64,000 bases of DNA, from positions 4,420,883-4,484,882 of the forward strand of contig LR732703.1 of assembly GCA_902506565.1 (NCBI GenBank), read 5' to 3'. Origin of the DNA: Burkholderiales bacterium 8X (GTDB taxonomy: Bacteria > Pseudomonadota > Gammaproteobacteria > Burkholderiales > Burkholderiaceae_C). Shown here in pieces: positions 56,723-64,000 of the stretch (positions are counted from its first letter, which is position 1; each line of letters opens with the position of its first letter). The position numbers and the translations under genes are program-made. The notes beneath the pieces were generated by a model. The model did not search any database. It saw nothing but the letters and a program-made list of their open reading frames with translations, and was not told the DNA's origin.

Positions 56723-57187
56723 ATGAACCTGCTCCCACTCGCCTTGCTCTTCCTCCACCTTGCGGCGGCCGCCTTCTGGGTTGGCGGCATGGCTGCCATG
56801 CATTTCGCGGTGCGCCCCGCAGCCGCATCGACCTTGGAGCCGCCGCTTCGCTTGCCGTTCATGGCGGCAGCGCTTTCGCGCTTTTTTGCCGGCGTCGTCG
56901 TGGCGATCGTCGTGGTGCTGGCGAGTGGCCTCGCGATGGTGATGCTTGCCGGCGGTTTTGCGCGGGTTCACTGGAGCGTGCACGCCATGTTCGGCATCGG
57001 GCTCTTGATGATGGCCATCTTCCTGCACCTGCGCTTCGCGCCCTTTCGGCAGCTGCAACGCGCCGTGGCCTCGCGCGAATGGCCGCTCGCCGCCACCCGC
57101 CTTGGCAGCATCCGGCGCCTCGTCGCGCTCAACCTGGGGCTGGGGGTGCTGGTGTTCGCGATCGCGATCATGGGGCGAGGCATGTGA
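56723..57187 (+). CDS. CopD-like small membrane protein
   Basis: A 154-residue protein with four hydrophobic segments. It resembles the CopD/copper-resistance-D membrane domain (LLFLHLAAAAFWVGGMAAMH; ARVHWSVHAMFGIGLLMMAI), with conserved His residues at the ends of helices. It may act in copper or haem-linked membrane processes; the family link is by pattern only. It is 34 bases after the preceding gene. Confidence 0.7.
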   Translation: MNLLPLALLFLHLAAAAFWVGGMAAMHFAVRPAAASTLEPPLRLPFMAAALSRFFAGVVVAIVVVLASGLAMVMLAGGFARVHWSVHAMFGIGLLMMAIFLHLRFAPFRQLQRAVASREWPLAATRLGSIRRLVALNLGLGVLVFAIAIMGRGM

Positions 57188-57214
57188 CTGCCCGGAACGC
57201 GTGAGCCCCGAATC

Positions 57215-58345
57215 TTAGAAATCGATCACGAGTTCGTAGCTCGTACTGCGTCCGCCCGAACCGGACCTCTGCAACACACCCAAGGCAAGCAATTCGTTGA
57301 TGTCGCGAAGGGCCGTGTCGGCGCTGCACTTGGCGATGGCGCTCCACTTGCTGCTCGTGAGCTTGCCGTCGAAGCCGTCGAGCAATCGATTGAGCAGCTT
57401 CACTTGGCGAGCGTTGAGCGGCACCGGCGCCCAGCGCTGCCAGAAACGATGGCGGGTCAGCACTTCCGACAGCAGGAGTTCGGCACCCTCCACGGCGCGT
57501 AGCAGGCAACCTGCGAACCAGGCAAGCCAGGGCGTCACGTCCATCGTTCCTTTTTGCGTTCGTTCGAGCATCTCGTAGTAATCGTTGCGCTCCCGCTGGA
57601 TCTGGGCAGACAGGCTGTAGAAGCGCTGCGCGCTTCCTTCCGCGCGTGCGAGGGCCATGTCGCCCACGACGCGCGCGATTCGGCCGTTGCCATCGTCGAA
57701 CGGATGCAGCGTGACGAACCACAGGTGCGCGAGCCCCGCGTGGACCACGGGGTCGTCGTCGGTTGCGCCTTCGAACCATCCGAGAAAGCGCGGCATCTCT
57801 TCCTCGAGGATGGCCGCGGGCGGCGCCTCGAAATGCACCTTGCGTCGACCGATAGGCCCGGACACCACTTGCATCGGACCGGACGCATCGTCGCGCCAGG
57901 CGCCCGTGCGAATGACGGACATTCCGCTATAGCCGGTCGGGAACAGCGCGGCGTGCCAGCCGAAGAGACGCTGCGCCGTGAGCGGGGCGACCGAAGCGGT
58001 CGTCGCATCGAGCACCATCTCGACCACGCCGTCGACGTGCCGGTCGGCAAGTGCCAGGGCGCCGATATCGATGCCCAGCCGCCGCGCGATGGACGATCGC
58101 ACGGCATTCGCGTCGAGCCTCTCGCCTTCGATCGCGCTGGTCTTGACGACATCGTCGGTCAGCACGCGGAGATTGGCTTGGGCCAATTGCGGCATGCCGA
58201 CGTCGGCCATCCGTCCGGCCAGCCGTCCGCGCGCCGCATGGACCAGCGCCAGTGGTGCAGCCAACCGGGAAAGGTCGTAGTGCAGGCGTGGCCAGGCGTC
58301 GTTCTGCCAGATGTAGAGATCCGAAGGGCTATCGCCGCTGTTCAT
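57215..58345 (-). CDS. Fic-family protein with N-terminal inhibitory motif
   Basis: A 376-residue Fic (AMP-transferase) protein. The active-site motif HPFDDGNGRIAR at 214-225 is complete. Thr69-x-x-x-Glu73-Gly74 (in KTSAIEGER) fits the [S/T]xxxE[G/N] inhibitory helix of class II Fic proteins, which self-inhibit until relieved. A DUF4172-like N-terminal region precedes it and a winged-helix-like C-terminal end (residues about 305-376, SADTALRDINELLALGVLQR) follows. Targets unknown. The open frame extends to 58393; MNSGD at 58345 is preferred. Confidence 0.88.
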   Translation of the reverse strand: MNSGDSPSDLYIWQNDAWPRLHYDLSRLAAPLALVHAARGRLAGRMADVGMPQLAQANLRVLTDDVVKTSAIEGERLDANAVRSSIARRLGIDIGALALADRHVDGVVEMVLDATTASVAPLTAQRLFGWHAALFPTGYSGMSVIRTGAWRDDASGPMQVVSGPIGRRKVHFEAPPAAILEEEMPRFLGWFEGATDDDPVVHAGLAHLWFVTLHPFDDGNGRIARVVGDMALARAEGSAQRFYSLSAQIQRERNDYYEMLERTQKGTMDVTPWLAWFAGCLLRAVEGAELLLSEVLTRHRFWQRWAPVPLNARQVKLLNRLLDGFDGKLTSSKWSAIAKCSADTALRDINELLALGVLQRSGSGGRSTSYELVIDF

Positions 58346-58456
58346 GCGGCGATTGTGCGCGGTATCGGGTGATTGAGCAGCTATTCGCCGCACGAAATGC
58401 GGTGAATAGCCGGTCCAATCTCCGCATCGACGCGAACGATCGATTCGAAAGAGCGC

Positions 58457-59704
58457 CTACAAGACCCCTGCAGCCCGCAAGGCGGCGCGTGCTTCCTCGC
58501 CGATGCCCATCTCCGCGAGCACCTCGTCCGTGTGCTGCCCGAGCGCAGGCGGCGCGTTGCGCAGCACCGGCGGGTTGCCCTTCAAGCGCAGCGGGCTCGC
58601 CACGCCGACGATCTCGCGAATGCCGTCGCCGGCGTCGCGCGGCATCGAGACCGCCAGTCCGCGCGCCTTGACCTGCGGATCGTCGAAGGCCTGCGCGATG
58701 TCGTTGATCGGGCCGCAGGGCACCGCCTTGTCTTCGAGCAATCCGATCCATTCGGCCGTGCCGCGCGTGCGGGTGACTTCTTCCATCTGCGCAATCAGGA
58801 TCTGCCGATGCCGCACCCGCAAGGTGTTGCTGGCGAAGCGCGGATCGGCTGCCCATTCGGGATGTCCGGCGGCGTCGCAGAAGCGGGCGAACTGGCCGTT
58901 GTTGCCGATGGCCAGCAACATCGAGCCGTCGCTTGTCTTGAAGTCCTGGTAGGGCGCAAGGCTCGGGTGGCTGTTGCCCTGGCGGCTCGGTGCGACGCCG
59001 GTGTTGAGGAAGGCGCTGGCCTGGTTGGCGAGGATCGCCATGCCGACATCGAGCAGCGCCATGTCGATGTGCTGGCCTTCGCCGGTGCGGTGCCGCACCT
59101 CGAGCGCGGCGAGGATGGCGGTGCTCGCGTAGACGCCGGTGAAAAGGTCGGTCAACGCCACGCCGACCCGCAGCGGCCCGCCGCCCGGCTCCTGGTCCGG
59201 CCGGCCGGTGATGCTCATCATGCCGCTCGTCGCCTGGATCATCAGGTCGTAGCCGGCCCGATGGGCGTGGGGGCCGTCATGGCCGAAGCCGGTGATGCTG
59301 CAATAGACGAGGCGCGGGTTGGCCGCGCGAAGGCTCGCATGGTCCAGGCCGTATTGCTCGAGCCCCCCGGTCTTGAAGTTCTCCACCAGGATGTCGCTTT
59401 CGGCGGCCATGCGTCGCAGCAGGGCCTGCCCGTCGGGCGTCGACATGTCGATGGTGACCGAGCGCTTGTTGCGGTTGCAGGCCGTGAAGTAGCTGGCCTC
59501 GGGCGTGTCGTTGCCTTCTGCATCCTTCAAGAAGGGCGGGCCCCAGGTGCGGGTGTCGTCGCCGACGCCCGGACGCTCGATCTTGATCACGTCGGCGCCC
59601 AGGTCCGCCAGGATCTGGGTGCACCACGGTCCCGCCAGCACGCGCGAAAGATCGAGCACCTTGATGCCCGCCAGCGCGCCCGGAGCCGAAGCAGACTGAT
59701 TCAT
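58457..59704 (-). CDS. gcdG: CaiB/BaiF CoA-transferase, probable glutarate CoA-transferase (GcdG)
   Basis: A 415-residue family III CoA-transferase. The catalytic Asp153 lies in AGYDLMIQATSG, and KVLDLSRVLAGPWCTQILAD and KSxx-type CoA-binding segments are in place. In Pseudomonas the gcdHG operon pairs glutaryl-CoA dehydrogenase with a CaiB/BaiF glutarate:CoA transferase (GcdG), and the order here matches. A start at 59704 leaves a 71-nt gap to gcdH; the longer frame continues into antisense. Confidence 0.85.
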   Translation of the reverse strand: MNQSASAPGALAGIKVLDLSRVLAGPWCTQILADLGADVIKIERPGVGDDTRTWGPPFLKDAEGNDTPEASYFTACNRNKRSVTIDMSTPDGQALLRRMAAESDILVENFKTGGLEQYGLDHASLRAANPRLVYCSITGFGHDGPHAHRAGYDLMIQATSGMMSITGRPDQEPGGGPLRVGVALTDLFTGVYASTAILAALEVRHRTGEGQHIDMALLDVGMAILANQASAFLNTGVAPSRQGNSHPSLAPYQDFKTSDGSMLLAIGNNGQFARFCDAAGHPEWAADPRFASNTLRVRHRQILIAQMEEVTRTRGTAEWIGLLEDKAVPCGPINDIAQAFDDPQVKARGLAVSMPRDAGDGIREIVGVASPLRLKGNPPVLRNAPPALGQHTDEVLAEMGIGEEARAALRAAGVL

Positions 59705-59775
59705 TCCAACTCCTCCAGAAAGCTTTCGGTGCCGAGGCGCCGTGCGCCGATCGGTCGCACGAATGGAAGATCGGC

Positions 59776-60972
59776 CTAGAAGGCCGCGATACCGGTCTGC
59801 GCGCGCCCGAGGATCAACGCATGGATGTCGTGCGTGCCTTCGTAGGTGTTCACCACCTCGAGGTTGACCAGGTGCCGGGCCACGCCGAATTCGTCGCTGA
59901 TGCCGTTGCCGCCCATCATGTCGCGGGCCAGCCGCGCGATGTCGAGCGCCTTGCCGCAGGAGTTGCGCTTGAGCAGCGAGGTGACTTCGACCGACGCCGT
60001 TCCTTCGTCCTTCATGCGTCCGAGCCGGAGGCAGCCCTGAAGGCCAAGCGTGATCTCGGTCTGCATGTCGGCCAGCTTCTTCTGGATCAGTTGATTGGCT
60101 GCCAGCGGCTTGCCGAACTGCTTTCGATCGAGCACGTAGCTGCGCGCCCGATGCCAGCAGTCCTCGGCCGCGCCGAGGGCACCCCACGAGATGCCGTAGC
60201 GTGCGCTGTTGAGGCAGGTGAACGGGCCCTTGAGTCCTTGCACCTCCGGAAACGCGTTCTCCTCGGGGCAGAAGACGCCGTCCATGACGATCTCGCCGGT
60301 GATCGAGGCCCTGAGGCCGACCTTGCCGTGGATTGCCGGCGCGGTCAGGCCCTTCATGCCCTTCTCGAGGACGAAGCCGCGGATCGGGCCGACCGCACCG
60401 CCTTCGCTCACCTCCTTCGCCCAGACCACGAAGACATCCGCGATCGGACTGTTGCTGATCCACATCTTGCTGCCGCTGAGCGAATAGCCCCCGGGCACCT
60501 TCTTGGCGCGGCTCGCCATGCTGCCCGGGTCGGAACCGTGGTCGGGCTCGGTCAGGCCGAAGCAGCCGATCCATTCGCCGGTGGCGAGCTTGGGCAGGAA
60601 CTTCTGCTTCTGTTCCTCGGTGCCGAATTCGTTGATCGGCACCATGACCAGCGAGCTTTGAACGCTCGCCATCGAGCGGTAGCCGGAATCGACCCGCTCG
60701 ACTTCGCGGGCGATCAGGCCGTAGCAGACGTAGTTGAGGGCAGGGCCGCCGTACTGCTCCGGAATGGTCGGCCCGAGCAGGCCCAGGGCGCCCATTTCGC
60801 GAAAGATGGCCGGGTCGGTGGTGCCGTTGCGAAAACCTTCGAGCACGCGCGGTGCGAGGCGCTCCTGGCAATACGCATTGGCCGCGTCGCGCACCATGCG
60901 CTCTTCGTCGGTGAGTTGCTGGTCGAGCAAGAGGGGGTCGTCCCAATGGAACTGGGCGTGCGCTTTGGCCAT
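59776..60972 (-). CDS. gcdH: Glutaryl-CoA dehydrogenase
   Basis: A 398-residue acyl-CoA dehydrogenase with the GcdH-type terminus [20 protein letters not shown], whose Glu (about 378) is the catalytic base. [14 protein letters not shown] and [16 protein letters not shown] are also characteristic. It oxidises and decarboxylates glutaryl-CoA to crotonyl-CoA in lysine, tryptophan and aromatic acid breakdown. First in the leftward operon, divergent from gcdR. Confidence 0.93.
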   Translation of the reverse strand: MAKAHAQFHWDDPLLLDQQLTDEERMVRDAANAYCQERLAPRVLEGFRNGTTDPAIFREMGALGLLGPTIPEQYGGPALNYVCYGLIAREVERVDSGYRSMASVQSSLVMVPINEFGTEEQKQKFLPKLATGEWIGCFGLTEPDHGSDPGSMASRAKKVPGGYSLSGSKMWISNSPIADVFVVWAKEVSEGGAVGPIRGFVLEKGMKGLTAPAIHGKVGLRASITGEIVMDGVFCPEENAFPEVQGLKGPFTCLNSARYGISWGALGAAEDCWHRARSYVLDRKQFGKPLAANQLIQKKLADMQTEITLGLQGCLRLGRMKDEGTASVEVTSLLKRNSCGKALDIARLARDMMGGNGISDEFGVARHLVNLEVVNTYEGTHDIHALILGRAQTGIAAF

Positions 60973-61165
60973 GTGCTGTCTCCGGAAGTGAGGCGCCGAA
61001 AGTTGCGGCGCCGGGGAAAGAGGATCGCTTCATCCTAAGCGCGCGAGAGCCTAGGCGCAAACGAGGATTGATCACCCAGTTATGCGTTTGGCGCACAACA
61101 TGCACAATTCTCTGGCACGTCGCCAACCGGGAGGCGTCCCATCAACTATGTAGCTCCGGCATACC

Positions 61166-62086
61166 ATGCGCCGAAAAATTCCATCGACCCAGTCGCTGAT
61201 CTGTTTCGAGGCCGCCGCCCGGCACGAAAGCTATACGCGTGCCGCGCAGGAGCTGTCGCTCACGCAAAGCGCCGTCTCGCGGCAGATCACGGCGCTCGAA
61301 ACCTTCCTCGGCATGCCGCTCTTTCGGCGCACCCGGCACGGCGTCGCGCTGACGCCCGCGGGGCTCGACTACGCGCGCCATATCGCGCGCCAACTCGACA
61401 CCATGGAACGCGACACGCTCGACGCCATGGCGCGCCAGGGAGCCGGCGGCTCGCTCCAGCTGGCGGCAGTGCCGACCTTCGCCACCCGATGGCTGATTCC
61501 GCGTCTGCCCGCCTTCGCGCAGCTGCACCCGGACATCACGATCCACATCGAGACTCGAACCCGTCCGTTTCTCTTCAACGACACCACTTTCGATGCGGCC
61601 CTCTACGCCGGCCTGCCATCGCAGACCGCGAGCTGGGCCGGCACCCAGGCAACCGAGCTGATGCGCGAAGACGTGGTGCCGGTCTGCAGCCCCGGCCTGC
61701 TGAAGGGCGGCAAGGCGCTTCGACCCGAGGAGCTCGCCGAGATGCCGTTGCTCCAGCAAAGCACGCGTCCGGACGGTTGGCGGCAGTGGTTCGACGCGCA
61801 AGGCGTCGACGCGCCGCGGGCTCGCAGCGGGCCACGCTACGAGCTCTTCTCGATGCTCGCCATTGCGGCAGCCCATCGGCTGGGCGTGGCCTTGATCCCG
61901 CGGATGCTGGTCGAGTCGGAACTCGCGTGCGGTGACCTGGTGGTTGCCTGCGATCGGCCGCTTCGGGGCGAGCGGGGCTACTACCTGGTGACACCGGACA
62001 CGCAGGTCGAACGGTCGGCCATGAGCCATTTCAGGGAATGGCTGATGGCGGAGGCCGGCGGTCGTCGAGCCGACCAGGCCGACTAG
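61166..62086 (+). CDS. gcdR: LysR-family regulator, probable GcdR
   Basis: A 306-residue LysR protein of the GcvA/GcdR-like subgroup. The N-terminal HTH (about 7-65) contains YTRAAQELSLTQSAVSRQIT; the effector domain has ATRWLIPRLPAFAQLHPDIT and VALIPRMLVESELACGDLVV. It is divergent from gcdH (193-bp gap), the arrangement seen for the glutarate operon. The C-terminal ADQAD and the stop codon lie in a 9-bp tandem repeat. Confidence 0.85.
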   Translation: MRRKIPSTQSLICFEAAARHESYTRAAQELSLTQSAVSRQITALETFLGMPLFRRTRHGVALTPAGLDYARHIARQLDTMERDTLDAMARQGAGGSLQLAAVPTFATRWLIPRLPAFAQLHPDITIHIETRTRPFLFNDTTFDAALYAGLPSQTASWAGTQATELMREDVVPVCSPGLLKGGKALRPEELAEMPLLQQSTRPDGWRQWFDAQGVDAPRARSGPRYELFSMLAIAAAHRLGVALIPRMLVESELACGDLVVACDRPLRGERGYYLVTPDTQVERSAMSHFREWLMAEAGGRRADQAD

Positions 62087-62129
62087 GCCGACCAGGCCGA
62101 CCAGGCCGACTAGGCCGACCAGGCCGACT
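62071..62129. repeat. 9-bp tandem repeat over the gcdR stop codon
   Basis: Six copies and a partial seventh of CGAC(C/T)AGGC. In the gcdR frame each CGACCAGGC unit encodes Ala-Asp-Gln, while a C-to-T variant (CGACTAGGC) gives Ala-Asp-stop; the second unit provides the actual stop (62084-62086). Unit gain, loss or conversion would change the C-terminus in steps of three residues. Confidence 0.85.
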
Positions 62130-62373
62130 CTTCCTACAGTCGCCGACGCGATCCACCGACTCCTCCGCTCAGGGTTAGTGCCGAAGCTGAAAGTACACAG
62201 AACAAAAAGACAAGGCCATCCATGAGACTCGATCCGCGAACTTTTCAGCGTATGCACCGATTGGGCGCTGGCTGAACCTGCTCTTTCTGGTTAAAACACG
62301 GGTCGCCGAAGGGTGCTGCTGTACGGGAGTCCTCGGCGCGTCGCCAAAAAATCAGTGGAGGGCAGCGACTGCC

Positions 62374-62940
62374 ATGGAAAACATCAGAAAGCTCAGGATC
62401 ACCGGTCCTGAGGAAGAAACCTATGTGCTAGGCGAGCCGATGCATATCCATCAAGGGGACCTTGCACTCGGACGATTCGACCCGGTGCTGGTCAGCCCGG
62501 ACGGCACCGAAGTTCATATCGAATATTTCATTCCCGCCCGCGCGGATGCCGAAACGGCCCGGCGCCTCGGCCGGCTGATCCTGCTCGAGGTGCTGGCGTA
62601 CATCGTGGACCACTTCGCCTCGATCCAGGCCGTCAGCTTCGCGCTCGGCCGCCAGATCGATATTCGCCGCGACGGCAGCCAGCTCGCGGTGGCTCGCTCG
62701 ATATTGCTGCAAAGCATCGGCGCGGCGCATGTCATGGTCCGGCCGCTGAGCGCCTATCACCGTTCCGGAGAGTTCGTGGTGACGGGGCTCTGGGAATACA
62801 ACCCACCAAACCTGCGCGCCTTCAACGAGGTGCTCGATGCCGAGCGCGCCACTTGCGAATCGGAAGAAGCTTCGATCGAGGCGCCGTCGCCGCGGCTGGA
62901 GCGCTGGCTGAAGCGCCTGTTGTCTCGCGCCACCTCCTGA
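62374..62940 (+). CDS. Unknown protein at the start of an ACP/ketosynthase cluster
   Basis: A 188-residue soluble protein starting MENIRKLRITGPEEETYVLG. It has no signal peptide or membrane span; middle segments SFALGRQIDIRRDGSQL and the tail SPRLERWLKRLLSR suggest a mixed fold with a basic end. A GGAG-like ribosome-binding sequence precedes the ATG after a 287-bp gap containing the repeat above. It is the first of four same-strand genes leading into a ketosynthase. No family recognised. Confidence 0.7.
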   Translation: MENIRKLRITGPEEETYVLGEPMHIHQGDLALGRFDPVLVSPDGTEVHIEYFIPARADAETARRLGRLILLEVLAYIVDHFASIQAVSFALGRQIDIRRDGSQLAVARSILLQSIGAAHVMVRPLSAYHRSGEFVVTGLWEYNPPNLRAFNEVLDAERATCESEEASIEAPSPRLERWLKRLLSRATS

Positions 62941-62979
62941 GTCGTTCGGCGCGCCCGGCGGGTGCGGCATGATGATCGG

Positions 62980-63684
62980 ATGCATTCGTCATCCGATCCG
63001 TCCTGGACCACCGACATCGGCTTGCGCATGAGGCGCATGTTCCTGCTGAAGCTGGTCGGCGTCACCGCGTTCACCTGGCTTTTCTTCATCGGCTACTTTC
63101 ATACGCTGCGCTTCCCGTCCGGCGAGATCACGGTCATGCCGCTGACCGCACTCGACCGGCTGATTCCGTTTCAGCCCGAGGCACTGATCGCCTACTTTTC
63201 GCTCTGGGTCTACGTCGGCATCGCACCCGGGCTGGAGCTGAGCTTTCGGGAGCTTCTGGCATATGGCTTGTGGGTGGGGGCCTTGTGCCTTGCAGGGCTC
63301 GGCTTGTTCCACCTGTTCCCGACCCAGGTGCCCGCCTCGATGGCGGTCAGCTCGGACTTCCCCGGCTTCGCGCTGATGCGGGGGGTCGATGCGGCCGGCA
63401 ATGCCTGCCCGTCGATGCACGTGGCAGTGGCCATCTTTACCGCGGTGCGAATCGACTGGGTGCTGCGTCGCGCCCGAACGCCGGGCGTGCTGCGCGCGTT
63501 GAACTGGATCTGGTTCGTGGCCATCGCCTATTCGACCCTCGCGATCAAGCAGCACGTGACGCTGGACGCGCTGGCGGGCGCGGTGCTCGGGCTGGCATTC
63601 GCGTGGCCGTCATTGCGCTGGCGCCCCGATCCGGCGCGCTCCCGCGTGGCGACTCATCAAGCTGCGGATATCATCGTCCGCTAG
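62980..63684 (+). CDS. PAP2-family phosphatase-like membrane protein
   Basis: A 234-residue protein with about five or six hydrophobic segments. The PAP2/inositolphosphotransferase-like signature is visible in NACPSMHVAVAIF and STLAIKQHVTLDALAGAVLG (conserved SMH and H...D). It probably acts on a lipid phosphate in the membrane. ATG at 62980 is preferred over GTG at 62962. It lies between an unknown gene and the ACP, hinting at a lipid or polyketide product. Confidence 0.78.
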   Translation: MHSSSDPSWTTDIGLRMRRMFLLKLVGVTAFTWLFFIGYFHTLRFPSGEITVMPLTALDRLIPFQPEALIAYFSLWVYVGIAPGLELSFRELLAYGLWVGALCLAGLGLFHLFPTQVPASMAVSSDFPGFALMRGVDAAGNACPSMHVAVAIFTAVRIDWVLRRARTPGVLRALNWIWFVAIAYSTLAIKQHVTLDALAGAVLGLAFAWPSLRWRPDPARSRVATHQAADIIVR

Positions 63685-63716
63685 TCTCGAGGCTCTCGAG
63701 ACGACAGGCAAAGCAA

Positions 63717-63956
63717 ATGAGTTCGCTGAAAGAATTACAGGACCTGATCCAAGAAAAGTACGGCATCGAGGCAGCCGCGCTCGACCCGCATGCCTCCATG
63801 CGCGACAAGGGCTTCGATTCGCTGGCTTTGGTGGAATTCGTCTTCGCGATCGAGGACCATTTCTCGATCTCGCTGCCGGACACCGACGTCAATGTCGACA
63901 CCCTGGCCGAATTGGCGGCGGTGGTCGACAAGGTCAGGCTGGCGCAGGCCAAGTGA
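63717..63956 (+). CDS. Acyl carrier protein
   Basis: A 79-residue acidic protein. The 4'-phosphopantetheine attachment serine is in the GFDSLALVEF motif (about Ser38), with a following helix (FAIEDHFSISLPDTD) as in fatty acid and type II polyketide ACPs. Separate from the housekeeping acpP by context. Its TGA overlaps the GTG of the next gene (GTGA), implying coupling with the ketosynthase. Confidence 0.9.
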   Translation: MSSLKELQDLIQEKYGIEAAALDPHASMRDKGFDSLALVEFVFAIEDHFSISLPDTDVNVDTLAELAAVVDKVRLAQAK

Positions 63957-64000
63957 GCGCCACCGAGGTCGTCGTCACGGGCCTCGGCGTGGTTTCGCCG
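63953..64000 (+). CDS. Beta-ketoacyl-ACP synthase, N-terminal start (cut by window edge)
   Basis: Sixteen codons from a GTG at 63953 give MSATEVVVTGLGVVSP, the classic N-terminus of FabF-type ketosynthases (VVVTGxGxVSP). It overlaps the ACP stop by four bases. The rest is outside the window, so subclass (fatty acid, aryl polyene, polyketide) cannot be told. Confidence 0.8.
   Translation, partial: MSATEVVVTGLGVVSP

Overview
The window is a GC-rich, densely packed chromosomal stretch with strong G/C third-position bias. The gene families suggest a betaproteobacterium of the order Burkholderiales, most like Comamonadaceae such as Variovorax: Bug-type solute receptors, a homoprotocatechuate cluster with a MarR-type HpaR regulator, GTP-type PEP carboxykinase, a YadA-like adhesin with an OmpA-like lipoprotein partner, and a GcdH/GcdG/GcdR module. 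Genus assignment is inference. No rRNA, tRNA, CRISPR array, transposase or phage gene was seen.

Layout. 1-3441: start of ilvE (cut by the window edge), rdgC, a small membrane protein gene and radA. 3517-10136: a tightly overlapped hpaR-G1-G2-E-ligA-like-D-F-H-I operon for meta-cleavage of homoprotocatechuate, with a perfect 16-bp palindrome upstream of hpaR. 10176-14778: a same-strand extension (IlvD/Edd dehydratase, Bug receptor, class II aldolase, ketopantoate-reductase-like protein) whose substrate is unknown. 14772-17956: alr, an LplT-type transporter and glutathione peroxidase. 18005-21035: a trimeric autotransporter adhesin and its TpgA-like lipoprotein, preceded by a 546-bp non-coding region. 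21582-28660: a small secreted protein, glcF/glcE without glcD, glgX, two small unknown genes flanking a LexA-type box, and the tRNA 2-selenouridine synthase gene. 28725-34203: an acyl-CoA ligase / enoyl-CoA hydratase / SDR / solute-receptor operon divergent from an IclR regulator.

34204-41532 is the rearranged, most unusual part. It holds a filamentous-haemagglutinin remnant with broken frame and ends, a perfect 97-bp inverted repeat with a 5-nt centre, two tandem metzincin-like proteases (the first truncated by the repeat, the second with a changed third zinc ligand and a lipobox), and a double-AAA+ ATPase converging on them. 41666-48009 carries threonine dehydratase, pckG, a LysR regulator, a phosphoesterase and small unknowns. 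48107-58345 carries a PhoD-type phosphatase, a phospholipase-D-like lipoprotein, a fused SpmA/SpmB-type membrane protein, a flavin reductase, a 2-oxoglutarate oxygenase, an EamA exporter, glutaminase, a CopD-like protein and a Fic protein. 58457-62086 is gcdH-gcdG divergent from gcdR (glutarate/glutaryl-CoA breakdown). 62374-64000 opens an acyl-carrier-protein-based biosynthetic cluster (unknown protein, PAP2 phosphatase, ACP, start of a ketosynthase) cut by the window edge.

A recurring small-scale theme is short tandem repeats of unrelated units (5, 7, 9, 11, ~14 bp) lying on or just after stop codons (rdgC, radA, hpaI, selU, the phosphoesterase, the PLD lipoprotein, gcdR).
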